A stretch of 64,000 nt of DNA from Parasponia andersonii (Eukaryota > Streptophyta > Magnoliopsida > Rosales > Cannabaceae), in NCBI GenBank assembly GCA_002914805.1, contig JXTB01000202.1, positions 237,741 through 301,740 on the forward strand, in the 5' to 3' direction. A program made the position numbers and the translations under genes. The notes beneath the pieces were generated by a model, which ran no database searches, was not told the origin of the DNA, and saw nothing but the letters and a program-made list of their open reading frames with translations. Positions 1 to 11,060 of this stretch are shown piece after piece; the first letter of the stretch is position 1; each line of letters starts with the position of its first letter.

Positions 1-49
1 AAAAAAAATACCTACCCATAGGTAAAGAAAAAAAATACCTATTAGATTG
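1..49. repeat. Right-hand end of a small MITE, cut by the window edge
   Basis: The first 49 bases carry CCATAGGTAAAG, an A-run, then TACCTATTAGATTG. Nearly the same string occurs at 25361-25409, and a fuller inverted-repeat version lies at 34711-34837. I infer the terminal part of a miniature inverted-repeat element whose other end lies outside the window. Confidence 0.55.
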
Positions 50-985
50 ACAACCTAATAAATGATAATCTTTGTTTTGACATACACAACAAGATTATTG
101 AAACATTATGTGCTTAGTATTTTCTTTCAATCGTAATTTTACTAATTTATTTACCAACGAGTTTTAAGTGGGATGACAAAACAATGACATCCATCTCATA
201 CACATCTTAAATTTGAATCTTGTCATGCACCCATTGATCGAGGTTTATAGACAATCCAACTCAAGAATGATCCATTATCCATATACCACACCGAAACCGT
301 GTATTTGGGTACCACATCCTCGACCCCTACCCTCTAACTCTCCTTAATTCAAAAAGAAAAGAAGAGACCACAACAACATTTGTGGGAGTACAACTTCCAG
401 TTCCAGTCTTCATTTTTCTTTCTAATCATGATTCGGAGAAGAGTGGAAGAAATAATAAAGAGCCTTGGTCAATTCCTTTCGGTGGATTCGAGTAATGTGT
501 TCCATCGTTCTTGCATGAGGGGAGCATTCAAGTTTCAACAACCATATCATAATGGAAATAAAACTTGGATGAAGATGATAACATAAACAAATCACGGTTT
601 GTCCAAGTGCGAAAAACTGTAAAACTAATGCATATAATCCTTTCCTTGAAGAAATTATTACCAATTATGTGTCCATAACTTGGTAATGTCTCAGACTACT
701 CCATTAAACTTGACAGAGACCCTTTGGAAACCGACAGTGAACAATGACGAGGTTATAAGTTCCAACAGTGAATTATCAAATATTTCACCGAGGCTCCGGA
801 AAATTGATATGACGCAGATAAGGCAAATATTCAACAAGCATGTTAATGACATTAGTAGAGCACAAGAAGCAATCCAATGATGGGGATTCCAACCCAATTA
901 CTGTTTTTGTTTATTTTGCACCGCAAAAATTGTGAAAAAACAAGACTCATGTTTGCAACTCAAAAATTTTCTTCTTAGGGAAATA
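50..985. other. Intergenic; no gene supported
   Basis: This stretch is slightly less AT-rich than most intergenic DNA here. It holds two short open frames on the plus strand (380-586 and 680-880). The second encodes a 66-residue polar peptide that looks mildly gene-like, but I see no domain, no signal and no clear splice partner. It could be the last exon of a gene lying to the left or a decayed fragment. Confidence 0.4.
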
Positions 986-1525
986 CTACTCGGCTGAGCT
1001 AACTTGCTGCCTAACTCTTCGAGCACAATTGGCAAAATTCCGCACAAGATGAGCACATTTCAGAGGATCCTTGAGATGCTCTTTATAGCACGCCAAGCAA
1101 GCCTCATTCTCAGCTACACAGGGCAAAGGCTTCTGGTAGGGAAGCTTGAACTCTTTATCATGAAGATCCTTTGCTCTCTGTGTTACTTCCTGCACCATAT
1201 TCTCCTCCTGCTTCTGCAACCTCTCCACAACCCTCTCACTCTCTTGAAGGACTGACTGGATTGCGTCCAACTCTGCACTGGAGGAGTGTGCAGGTGGGGT
1301 TACCGGCAAGAACATTGGAGGCTGAAGTGGCCAACCTGTAGCAGCCGGTCCTTTGTTTGTTTCAAAACCATCAGAAACCTGCTTCTGGTTTGTTTTAGTT
1401 TGAGGTCGTTGAGGATCCTGGGGTAACTTAGTTCTAGTTCTTTTAGTCTTCTTCTTCGACTTCTCATCATTGCCAGCAAGGCTGTTAACCAGGTTGCTGC
1501 TAATCTGAATGCTAAAATCACCCAT
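986..1525 (-). CDS. Twin-CX9C (CHCH domain) protein, probably mitochondrial intermembrane space
   Basis: A single coding exon gives 179 aa. The N-terminal third is basic and low in complexity (KSKKKTKRTRTK near residue 22). A predicted coiled coil covers about residues 85-125. The C-terminus is a CHCH fold: Cys136-X9-Cys146, ten residues, then Cys157-X9-Cys167, with one extra Cys143. Twin CX9C proteins are typically imported into the intermembrane space and oxidised by Mia40/Erv1; the coiled coil before a C-terminal CHCH domain resembles MICOS subunits of the Mic19/Mic25 type. That subfamily is inference; a cytochrome oxidase assembly role is possible. The start is fixed by an in-frame TGA two codons upstream of the ATG (TGA GTC ATG). 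The next gene is 14 kb away. Confidence 0.85.
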   Translation of the reverse strand: MGDFSIQISSNLVNSLAGNDEKSKKKTKRTRTKLPQDPQRPQTKTNQKQVSDGFETNKGPAATGWPLQPPMFLPVTPPAHSSSAELDAIQSVLQESERVVERLQKQEENMVQEVTQRAKDLHDKEFKLPYQKPLPCVAENEACLACYKEHLKDPLKCAHLVRNFANCARRVRQQVSSAE

Positions 1526-2650
1526 GACTCAGCTTCTTGATAAAAAACCTAAAGGCATCAACAGAAGTTAAACTACTGGTTTAGAAACTGAAAACTCGAA
1601 CTATCTTAAACAGCAGATACATCAATGAATCACTTTACACCATCGATATTTCTTTGGAAGAAAACTCAGTTCTCCCTTATTATATTTCCCATATGTTACT
1701 CCTCACTCTAATGCTAAAACTGGTTGCACAAAATCATGAAATGAAAATAACATCAAGGTCCAAAACTAGTCAATGACCCTTTTGCAGGGTCTTTTTCAAC
1801 AGAAAAATACGAGGTCCAACAGTTCTCAATTTCGTAAACAAGAACTTCTGTATCATTCCACCTTTTCTCCTTCCCAGGAATAAGAAATAAAACACTCAGG
1901 GTAACCAACCCTCTGTCATGGAAGCAGGAACCATATGGCATTCCGCATTTTGATCAAGTTTCGAAACAACAAAATATTTGGTACCCAGAAAAGAGATTAA
2001 AAAGAAGAGGAAAAAAAAAAGACTGGTTTTGAATCTATACAGCAATGGCCAAGGCGGTAATGCGATTATTCTTTAACAAAGTAGATACAGGACGATCCAG
2101 CAAAACAATGAAAGAAGAGAATGAACAAAAGGGTTATACATAACTTCATGAACCATGATTGCAGAGCACGGGGGTATTGAGCGAAATTGACCAAATCAAA
2201 CAAGATTTCAGAAACCCCAAATTCCCAAATCATTTCTCAAATCCCTAAACCCCTTAATCCAACAAACATTCGCTAATATCAGCCTCAATTTCAACTAGCA
2301 CCCATTCATTATCAACAACATAGCTATCATAATAACCCATTAATCTACAACAAATGACCAGAGAACTCTCGAATGGAAACCCTAATTTAATCGCCGGAAA
2401 AAAAAAAAAACAAAAAACAAAAAACAAAAAACAAAACGACATGGCAGATACGAGCGAGCTTAAGCTTACCTCAATGGGCAATTGTTGCAGAGGGCCGAGA
2501 CGAAGTCGATTGAGAGCAGCCTCAAAGGCTTTTGGGATTGGGAAGGACACACAACTGTATGTGGGAGACCCTGCGACTGTAAATTTCGCTATTTCAGCTT
2601 TCACTTACAAAAGGAAAGCCAACGTAGAGCCCAGAAAAAAAAATAAATAA
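1526..2650 (-). other. Probable 5' leader of the CHCH gene: UTR exon plus intron
   Basis: On the minus strand a good donor (ATTGAG then GTAAGC) lies at about 2469/2468. Candidate acceptors are TTTTCAG (near 1600) and CCTTTAG (near 1553), just upstream of the CHCH start. I infer a leader exon at about 2469-2604 and an intron of about 0.9 kb. The leader exon has an ATG at 2604 that opens a 45-codon frame up to the donor. Two telo-box-like motifs (AAACCCTAA near 2379, CCCTAAACCCC near 2243) lie in the intron; such motifs are common in leaders of housekeeping plant genes. No transcript evidence is available. Confidence 0.5.
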
Positions 2651-2929
2651 AATAAAAAAACCTTCAAGCATGTATTTCCTGTTTAGATTAAAAATTGAAA
2701 AAGTGAAATTGAAATCTAAAAACAAGCTTGAGCCATAGTTTAAAAAAATAAAAATTAAAAAAAAAGAGGAGTGTTTATTACAAAATATTATTAAAAATAT
2801 AGTAATCCTGATTTTTTTTGAAATAGTAGTAATTCTAATTCTTATTCACACAATTATCGTAAAAACTTAAAAATTCGAAAAAAAAAAAATTACGACAAGA
2901 AAAAGTAGGATCTTCTTAAAAATGACCGA

Positions 2930-3135
2930 ATTTTAGATCTATTTAAGTAAATGTTTATTTATCAAATTTTGTAGCAAAATAATTTGTATTTCATCGGTAT
3001 ATATATCAAATGTAATATATATATATATATATATATATACTTCATGCATAAACTAAGTGCAAAAATATAGCTATAAAAACAAAATGTTATAAAAGAACAC
3101 ACTCTAATTTCCCAAAAGAGTAATTATTGTTTGGC
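2930..3135. repeat. Dispersed repeat, copy A (partner at 58575-58850)
   Basis: The phrase CAAATTTTGTAGCAAAAT and the later phrase ACACTCTAAT(T/A)TTCC occur in the same order about 200-250 bases apart here and at 58.6-58.85 kb. Both copies hold TA-rich DNA between them. The family is unknown; it may be a decayed MITE. Confidence 0.5.
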
Positions 3136-4119
3136 CATACATTTCCTAATTTTGGTAAATTAAAATTTCACTTACACTAGTCCCTACCAGCCTAAGAAAA
3201 AGAACCTTGAACCAAAAAAAATAAAAATTACATTACCATGTCTTGTAATAATGAAAAAGAGATCACTACCGGAGAAAAAAAAAATCCTGAAGTATGATTT
3301 TTTTTATATTTTTTTAGTCATATTTTTTAGTTTGTACAAAATTTCACACAAATTTGAACAAATTGAATAAATTGTACTAACTGTTCGAAGTTATTTTTAA
3401 TAGATTTTTTGTATTAATCGATAGAATTAAGATATCTTTAATTTAGATTTCATATTTAGTGAGAAATTTATTAGTCAATTTATGCGCATAAAGTATAATT
3501 TTGCAGAAATTTGAAATATGGATGTATAATTTTGTACAAACCAAAAGACAATATTAAATTTATAAAAAAACTATGCTTTATAGTATTTTATTTTTTTTTT
3601 TTACAAATAACCCTAATGAAAAAAGTAAATTTTAACCATTCAACTGAGTTATTCAATAAATTTAAAAATTAATTATTAATTTATAGAAAACAGTTCATCA
3701 CAAAGTTTTTTTTTTCTTAAAAAAAAAAGCTCAAAAGTATATCTCTTTCTTGAGTTTGACTAATGGATATGGTATTTATGTCAATCTTTTAAATCTAAAA
3801 GGTAATTATGGTGTATCTACACTTTGACTTTTTGCAAGGACGTGATAGAGAATCCTAATTAGGGGTGTAAATTAGGCCACTCAAGCCCAGCTCAAATCCG
3901 AACTTTAGGGTTTGAGCAGACTTGACCTCGGGCTTTTGGGCTTGAAGAAAGTTTCAGATCGGATCAGGTCATATTAGGTTTAAATTAGTAAAAGTCATGC
4001 CCAAAGCCCATTCCTAAAAGTTTCGGGCTCTAATATAGGATCAAACTTCGGACTTTATATTCGGGTCGAGTTTAACCTTCGGACTTTTGGACCCCAAATT
4101 AATATATATATATATATAT

Positions 4120-4378
4120 NNNNNNNNNNNNNNNNNNNNNNNNNNNNNNNNNNNNNNNNNNNNNNNNNNNNNNNNNNNNNNNNNNNNNNNNNNNNNNNNN
4201 NNNNNNNNNNNNNNNNNNNNNNNNNNNNNNNNNNNNNNNNNNNNNNNNNNNNNNNNNNNNNNNNNNNNNNNNNNNNNNNNNNNNNNNNNNNNNNNNNNNN
4301 NNNNNNNNNNNNNNNNNNNNNNNNNNNNNNNNNNNNNNNNNNNNNNNNNNNNNNNNNNNNNNNNNNNNNNNNNNNNNN
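4120..4378. other. Assembly gap (259 N)
   Basis: An unbroken run of N follows a (TA)n tract and precedes a poly(T) tract, so the gap probably arose from low-complexity sequence. Open frames crossing it have no meaning. Confidence 0.98.
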
Positions 4379-6138
4379 TTTTTTTTTATAAAATAAAAAA
4401 GTCCAAATTTTTTTTAAAAAATAATAATAAACACAACTCAAAATGCAATTTCAAAAGAAGGATCAATACAAGCAGAACAGGCACTCTAAAACCACCTCAT
4501 TCAAGACTGAACAATAACTAAATAAAATAAAAAGGAAAATAACCTCCCAGGATGGGATTTCTTAAGGGGATTAATGAGCTCAATAACCTTCCCTCAATCC
4601 ATGTTTTGCAAACTAACCTATTTTTTCCTCATTTTTCTTTTTAAAATTTTTACTCTTTTCTTTTTTAATTGACATGGTGCAAAAAAAAACCCTAATACCC
4701 AATTGAGTTCAACCAAACACATTCATGCTCAATTGAATCTAATTAAGTCTAGCTCCGTTGAACCATAATAGAGCTCGATAGAGATTTTTGCTAAATAATA
4801 ATTTTTTGGTAAAAAAATCACGATTTAAGCATGAAATCATCATTTAGGAGTTTGATTTTAATTAAACCTCCTAAATTTGAAAAACTCAAACTTCTTAGCA
4901 TTGTTTTAACTTGCTCAAACATCAATTCTTTACTTTATTTTATTTTATTTTTTAAATTGTGATTATTTTGAAGTTATTAAGGAAATAATATTCTTAAAAA
5001 TAAAAAAAGTTTAGTCAAAGGGCATGTTATTGAACTAATTATTTTGAATCTTTTTTTCTTCAAACAAAAGATTATGGAATTGGGGAAAAAGGCTTATTAC
5101 AAAAATATCAGGCTTAAAGTCTGAAAAATTGAAAAATCTTGAATGGCTAAATCTTATGAAAAATCTCAAATTTATTTGGAAATACATTATATTTAAATAT
5201 TTATTTATAAAATAAAGCGTTTTAGAAATATTTACAAAAATATTTATATTTTCTTCAAAATTGGTACTTTCAAATATAATTAAGGTCAGTTAACCAATCG
5301 AGTTACTTCAGGTAACTAGAGTCGCTATCTCAAATAATTTGATTGGTTACCTCAAGTACCTTATCAATTTAGAAAAAAGTATTATTTTCTAAATATTTTT
5401 GAAATTAGTATTTTTCTAAATAAATCTAGGAATTTTCAAAAAAAAAATAATTAAATTCCTACATTTTTCAAATTTTTTTGAAATTTTACCATATAAAATA
5501 AAATTTTCCCCAAAACAAAATCATTTAAACCTATGTAACTTTTTTTTTTAGGCATTTAAACCTATATTACCAAATGGTCAGTTATATAGTACTTTCCCAA
5601 CGTTATGCCTAAATATTCTCGTTAGAGTTATTCATCGACAACTCTCACTAAAATCCGTTAGGACTTTAATTATTGGAGCTTTATTTATTTATTTATTTAT
5701 TTAAATTGTTGGAGCTTCAATTAAGCAATTTTAATTCTTTAGGTTTTTTTCTTTATATCTCCGGCTAATCTGGGACAAATCCCTTTAGCCCCCACTTGCC
5801 TTATTCAAGTTTTCCAAATTAAACTATTGGGGAATATTTTTAGCTTATGTATAAGAATATACTCCACATGCCCCCATTCAATGTATTCTTTTATTTTTTA
5901 TTTTTAGGAAATTTTCTTTTCTAATATATGTCCACTTTATATTGGAGTTACTTAATTCCCTTCTTATTTTTATGTTCACTTAAAAATTTTTCTCCCCTTC
6001 CTCAAAAAAAAAAAAAAAAACAATCATACCCTATTTCACTTTAATTCTTTATACTTTTATGTCCACTAGTTTTTATCAAAACTATATTTGTTCTCCATGA
6101 TTTATTGACTTCAAGAAACAAAAATTAGCAATTGATAC

Positions 6139-6270
6139 ATAGATTTATGTTTATCATTCAATTAATATTTGTAACGAGCTTTTGTATTAACTTTGCTCTT
6201 CTTTATAGATTTATGTTTATCATTCAATTAATATTTGTAACGAGCTTTTGTATTAACTTTGCTCTTCTTT
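6139..6270. repeat. Perfect or near-perfect 66-bp tandem duplication
   Basis: Two adjacent 66-bp units (6139-6204, 6205-6270) both contain TAGATTTATG and AACGAGCTTTTG. The near-identity implies a recent local duplication. The 62-residue frame through it is an artefact of the repeat. Confidence 0.9.
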
Positions 6271-7090
6271 TGATTGAAATATTAACTTCTACATTTTTTG
6301 ATTCTTTTATACTTTATTGAAGGATGTCTAATCTAGCAAGAAGCTTATATAGGATTACAAGATATTGGAGTTCTTGCATCAAATAGTTGAGATACCGAAA
6401 AACAAAGAAAGAAACGTCAGTAGTTTACTTGCTTGTGGCATTTATGCTAATCCTTCCAAATGCTATACTGCTATTTGTGTTGAGAGAATATTTCCTAATA
6501 ATCACTATTATGATTATTGTGAAGAATTGATGACAAGATAGAATAGGAAATCAATAGATGAATAAATATTTGATGAAAAAAACTAGTGCAATTGATAATA
6601 AAATTATAGCATAACATTTTCCTAATATGAAAATCGTAGGTGCTCATTGTAATATATTGGTCAATATTCGAATTATGCCTTCACTAGAATAGTAAAGTCT
6701 AGGATCCCTCATGCGGCTGATGTAGGCTGATGTAGTTTGTTTGGAAAGAAGCTTTTTGGAGAGGGAACAACGCTCGTTCGCACACAATGTCCAAAAGCAA
6801 TTTCCATCCTATATATAAATTGATCGTAATAATCAAGGGGGGTAAAATAAAATTAAAAAAAAAAATAAAAGATTTACGTGAAACTGCATTACGTACAACA
6901 GTCATTAATCCTTTTTTTACTTATCATCATGTGATGCCAGCTGACGTATAGACCCACCACGAGAGCTAGCTAGCCTTAGGCTATTGGGACAATGGGAGTC
7001 TTGACTCTTGAGGTGCCTTTCTCTTCCTTCTTTGTAATATTGTCTCTTACGTCGTTTATTTTGAGTTTTTACTGCAATATATCTTATTTT

Positions 7091-7413
7091 TAGTGACAAC
7101 AAAAATTAAATTATAACTTTAAGTGAAAAATTTTAGTTAAAAGAGTGTTTCGTCATTAAAAAAATCTGTGACTAAAAGATTTAGTCACGAAAATTAATGA
7201 CATTTTGTTGAGAGTTATTATTAGATTTTAAGCATAACAAAATTCATTATTATAAATAAAAAATTAATTTTAAAAATATATAAGTGATAATTTGTGACTA
7301 ATAATTATATATTTTAATAAAAAAATATAAATTGTGACTAAATGTCACTTTTAGTAACAAAAAAATTTATTGTGAGTAAAAAGTTTGTCACTAGATAGTA
7401 ACTTTTTCTATAG
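7091..7413. repeat. Possible decayed MITE with repeated GTGACTA motif
   Basis: GTGACTAAA and TTTAGTCAC form an interrupted palindrome at 7168-7188. GTGACTA or its complement recurs at about 7293, 7337 and 7389. Terminal inverted repeats and a TSD could not be fixed, so this is tentative. Confidence 0.3.
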
Positions 7414-8209
7414 TTCTTTTTAATTAATTGATTTTTCTTTTATTTATTTAGTTATTTTTTTTTGGTAAACCATGTCTCTCCTCCATGCCATTAAGTACCA
7501 TAATGATATCACTACTATATATTTTGGCCATCCAATGCCTTCCACTTATAGTGTCAAAGCAACTATTGAGTACATAGAGAATATTATATAATCCGAGTAC
7601 TCGTTCTTAATGGCTAAAGGAAATGTTCAGCTTATGTAAGATATTGGATAATGTAGAATTGTCAATATAAAATTTATATATATTAACGTGTATCTTAAGG
7701 AAATATATATTCATCTTGACATCATCAATATGCAAGTCAATAGTAACTCAAGTTAACACATTGTTGAAAAAAAATTATACAATTTGATGATACTCTGACC
7801 AGAAATATGCCTTGATGTCCAAAAAAACCTTTAAGTAGTGCTTACTGACAAGTACTTCACGTTGAATTTGAGCCATAGTTGTAATTAAGTCGTTATCACG
7901 AACTCATCAATATTATTATGCGTATACGTATATGTATTTAATTAACCTCATTTTTTAATCTTAGTTTTTTGTTTAGTTGAAGAGTTTATTAATCAAATTA
8001 TTACAATGTCTCGATAATGAATCTTTTCAATCAAGGTTATGGATTGGTGACATTACGACTGTCTAATACTTAGTAACTGTTAACCCTTCCGCTAAAAATA
8101 TAAATGATTATAGTATTTAATTCAACTAACTTCATATATAAATACATATACACGTAAACGCGCATAAGGCAGCTCCTTTGTGTATATAATATATCACGTA
8201 GGTTTTGAA

Positions 8210-8437
8210 TATAAGAATATAGAATTGAAGTAATGATTTTGCTATTAACTGAACATGGTATTTAAACAAATTACATGAGAGGATATTTTTCTAAAATATT
8301 CTAAGAGATAAAGTAACTACTCAAAATATGAAATACAAAATAAATAAATAAAGCTAAATAAATAATTATATTCTTAAAAATATGTAATTAGATAATTCAT
8401 AATAATAAATAAATATTATTAAGAATTATCTCCAATA
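8210..8437 (-). repeat. 3' LTR of the short non-autonomous element
   Basis: This is the left LTR, 228 bp. It matches 9752-9989, including TAGATAATTCATAATAATAA and the shared terminus AATTATCTCCAATA. Confidence 0.87.
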
Positions 8438-9751
8438 TGCCCCCGCAAGATGAAGCTCCGCAGGAGATCCAATCTTGGACTTGAGAAGAATTAAGGATTA
8501 TGGAGCTCCATTCTTGGACTTGAGAAGAATAAAGGATGTTGTGTGAAGAACGGTGTATATACCATCGAGAAAGTTGTGGAGTGACGGCAAGGATGTATTT
8601 ACGACTAGAGTAATGATCGCTTGATCGTCCGGTGAATAGTACAGACAAATAAAAATAAAGAAACAAAACTAGAGTAAGGATTGTTTGATCGTCTCGGCCT
8701 ATTAAAGATCGAAATGAAAGTAGCACAACTGGATAGCAATGCAGCTAGGGCCTATGGAAGATGAAGATAGAGGAAGATCCCTTCCGTGACCTAAAAGAAA
8801 AACAATTGAAGATTTTTTGTTTTTGTTTTTTTTTTTTTTTTTTGAATCTAAATGTAAAACTAGGACTCTTGTTTTGTCCCTTTTTTTAGCCTGAATATGA
8901 CCCTTTTTTTTTTTTTTTACCTAAACCAAAAAACCTAAAACAAACGTCACCCTTTTTTTTCCTTCTTTTTTTTTTTTGTTAAATTAGAACCTAAAATACC
9001 TAAGTTATTGAACGTAAAAGGGAAACTCCTAAAGCTAAAACCAAATGTAAAATTGACCAATTTTCTGTTGCTTATCTAGAATCTTAAAACGCCAAAAATC
9101 TAAACCTAAAAACTTTAAAATGTGACATCTTTTTTTTTAACCTAAACATGAGGCACCTAAGAAAAACTTAGGAAACAAACATTAACTTTTTTATTTGACT
9201 AAAACAAAACAAAAACTAAAAAACAAAAGGGATGACAGATTTGGGGGAGGAGATGAATATGAGGGAAAGGGAGAAATATGAGTGATAGAGAGCATTTGTC
9301 ATTAACTAACACTAAAGTTTTGATATCAGGATTCAAGGGCGTTTGCCCCGGAAGACAAGAAAATAAAAACTGGATTCAAGGGCATTTGCCAAGGAATAAA
9401 TAAGACACATAAAATTAGATTCAAGGGTATAAACTCAGGAATTAACAAGAAAAATAAAATTTGGATCCAAAAACGTTTGCCCAGGAATTGAAAAATAGGG
9501 AAAAGAGGATGAGAAGAATGATTCAATCCAGCGAGAGCCAGTTTTGTTCTATAGACAAGGTGATGAAAACTCTGGGCAGAGTTTTCGATAGGCCGAAAAA
9601 GACAATGTAATGAAAACTCTAGGCAGAGTTTTTCGATAAACCAAAAAATAGGAGCGATCAACCAATTCGAGCATAGAACGAAAAATTAAAGAAGATGAGA
9701 ATAGATGAGAAGAAAGGAGCATATGCCCAAGATTTTTGTATTCTGATACTA

Positions 9752-9989
9752 TATAAGAATATAGAATTGAATAATGAATTTGGCTCAGAATTTCTGTTAA
9801 TTAAATGGGGTATTTATATAAGTAATACGAGAGGATATTCCTCTAGAATATTTTAAGAGATAAGATAAGTATTCAAAATACAAAATACAAAATAAATAAA
9901 TAAAGCTAACTAGACAATTATATTCTCTAAAATAAGTAATTAGATAATTCATAATAATAAATAAATATTATTAGGAATTATCTCCAATA
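9752..9989 (-). repeat. 5' LTR of the short non-autonomous element
   Basis: This is the right LTR, 238 bp, next to the tRNA-Met-like primer site. It begins (plus strand) TATAAGAATATAGAATTGA like its partner. Confidence 0.87.
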
Positions 9990-10098
9990 TTGAATACATA
10001 GGCTAGCTAGGGTAATGCATTTGTTTCGTGACTACAATTAATATTCGGAATTTTTTTTTTCTCTTAATGAGTTGTTAAAATATTAGTTGGATGTGGAT

Positions 10099-10129
<31 letters not shown>

Positions 10130-10764
10130 AGTCTAATAGTTTTTTTTTACTTATGGTATTATTTTGCCCAATGAAAATTCATCACGCATTTTTCATAGAA
10201 AAAAGATGGAGAGTGTCATACCCCGATTCACATGCATGGCTACGTGTTATGTGTAATAGAGCTTTGTCTAGTTCTAATTTAAGTAGAGGAGTTAAGATGG
10301 TCAATGAGGAGCTTAATAATTTTGTAAGTTCATAAAGATCCTAGTAGAAAGGATTTAACATTTTACGAGATAGACTTTTGCTGTTAAGTTTTATACAATT
10401 GAAATGAGTTAAGCTATTAATTAAGGTACTTAGCAGTATAAACTTTTGATGATAGATAATATCTTGAAAGAAAATATTTTCAACAAAAATTGACAATTAA
10501 GTTTCTAATAATCTACAATAGACAAGCTATTGACGGAAGATACAAGATTATTTCTAATGTTGTAATCAATTTATAAGGAGAAGTTAGTATTTCTCAATTT
10601 TCGTGCTAGAAAGTTCTATAAATCATGATATTTAGATGATAAGTCAAAAAGTAAAGTATGAGGTGTTCTAAACATGATGTGTCCGTAAGCATGAGGTGCC
10701 ACTATAAGCACGAGGTGTACAGTTTGAAAACATGAGGTACAAGTTGGAAGCATGCAGTGGAATG

Positions 10765-10938
10765 GGACAAGCTGGATGTCAAGCATTTAGATAAGGTCAG
10801 TGGCAACCATGTGTCAACATTTGGACAAGCTATGTATCAAACATGCAGAGAAGGTTAGTGGCAACTAGGTGTCAACATTTGAGCAAGCTAGATGTCAAGT
10901 ATACAAATAAGGTTAATGGCAACTATGTATTGACATTT
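10765..10938 (+). repeat. Three 58-bp tandem repeats inside the solo LTR
   Basis: Units start at 10765, 10823 and 10881 with GACAAGCT or GAGCAAGCT and share GTCAACATTTG. They lie upstream of the LTR TATA motif, a usual place for LTR enhancer-type repeats (inference). Just before them the phrase AGCATGAGGTG recurs several times. Confidence 0.85.
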
Positions 10939-11050
10939 GGGTCGAGTTAAGTGGCTCGATTATTTAGATAGGAGATGTGGTGTTAGGTGTCACGACAGAA
11001 GAAGCTTTAGGTGACGAGTAAACTACTAGTTTGAAGAGCTTGGTGAAATC

Positions 11051-11060
11051 TATAAATAGG
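11051..11060 (+). promoter_or_regulatory. TATA box of the solo LTR
   Basis: TATAAATAGG lies about 840 bp into the LTR and downstream of the 58-bp repeats. It is likely the former start region of the element's transcript. Confidence 0.5.

Larger units (their letters stand above)
2651..8204. other. AT-rich intergenic DNA; no gene supported
   Basis: This 5.5 kb is dominated by A/T runs and short TA repeats. A GC-richer patch at 3862-4105 beside the sequence gap has GGGCTTGAAG/AGCCCGA-type phrases typical of dispersed plant repeats. No open frame has coding character. Confidence 0.6.
8210..9989 (-). mobile_element. Short non-autonomous LTR retrotransposon (copia-like, LARD/TRIM type)
   Basis: Two direct LTRs (8210-8437 and 9752-9989) flank a 1.3-kb interior and are bounded by the 5-bp TSD TTGAA (8205-8209, 9990-9994). 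On the minus strand the primer site TAGTATCAGAA, close to the initiator-Met tRNA site TGGTATCAGAG, adjoins the right LTR. The G-rich tract GCGGGGGCA adjoins the left LTR as a polypurine tract. The minus orientation follows from both. The interior has no reverse transcriptase, protease or integrase; it holds short internal duplications (GATTCAAGGG near 9331, 9373 and 9419; GATGAAAACTCT and its repeat near 9561 and 9610; TTGGACTTGAGAAGAAT near 8475 and 8515). The LTR ends read TA..TA rather than TG..CA. It would need another element's proteins to move. Confidence 0.87.

Noticed and set aside
380..880. Short plus-strand frames as protein genes
   Set aside because: No domain, start context or splice partner; overlapping frames exist on the other strand. 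Left as unassigned.
4055..4521. Open frames on both strands across the N run
   Set aside because: They exist only because N bases contain no stop codons.
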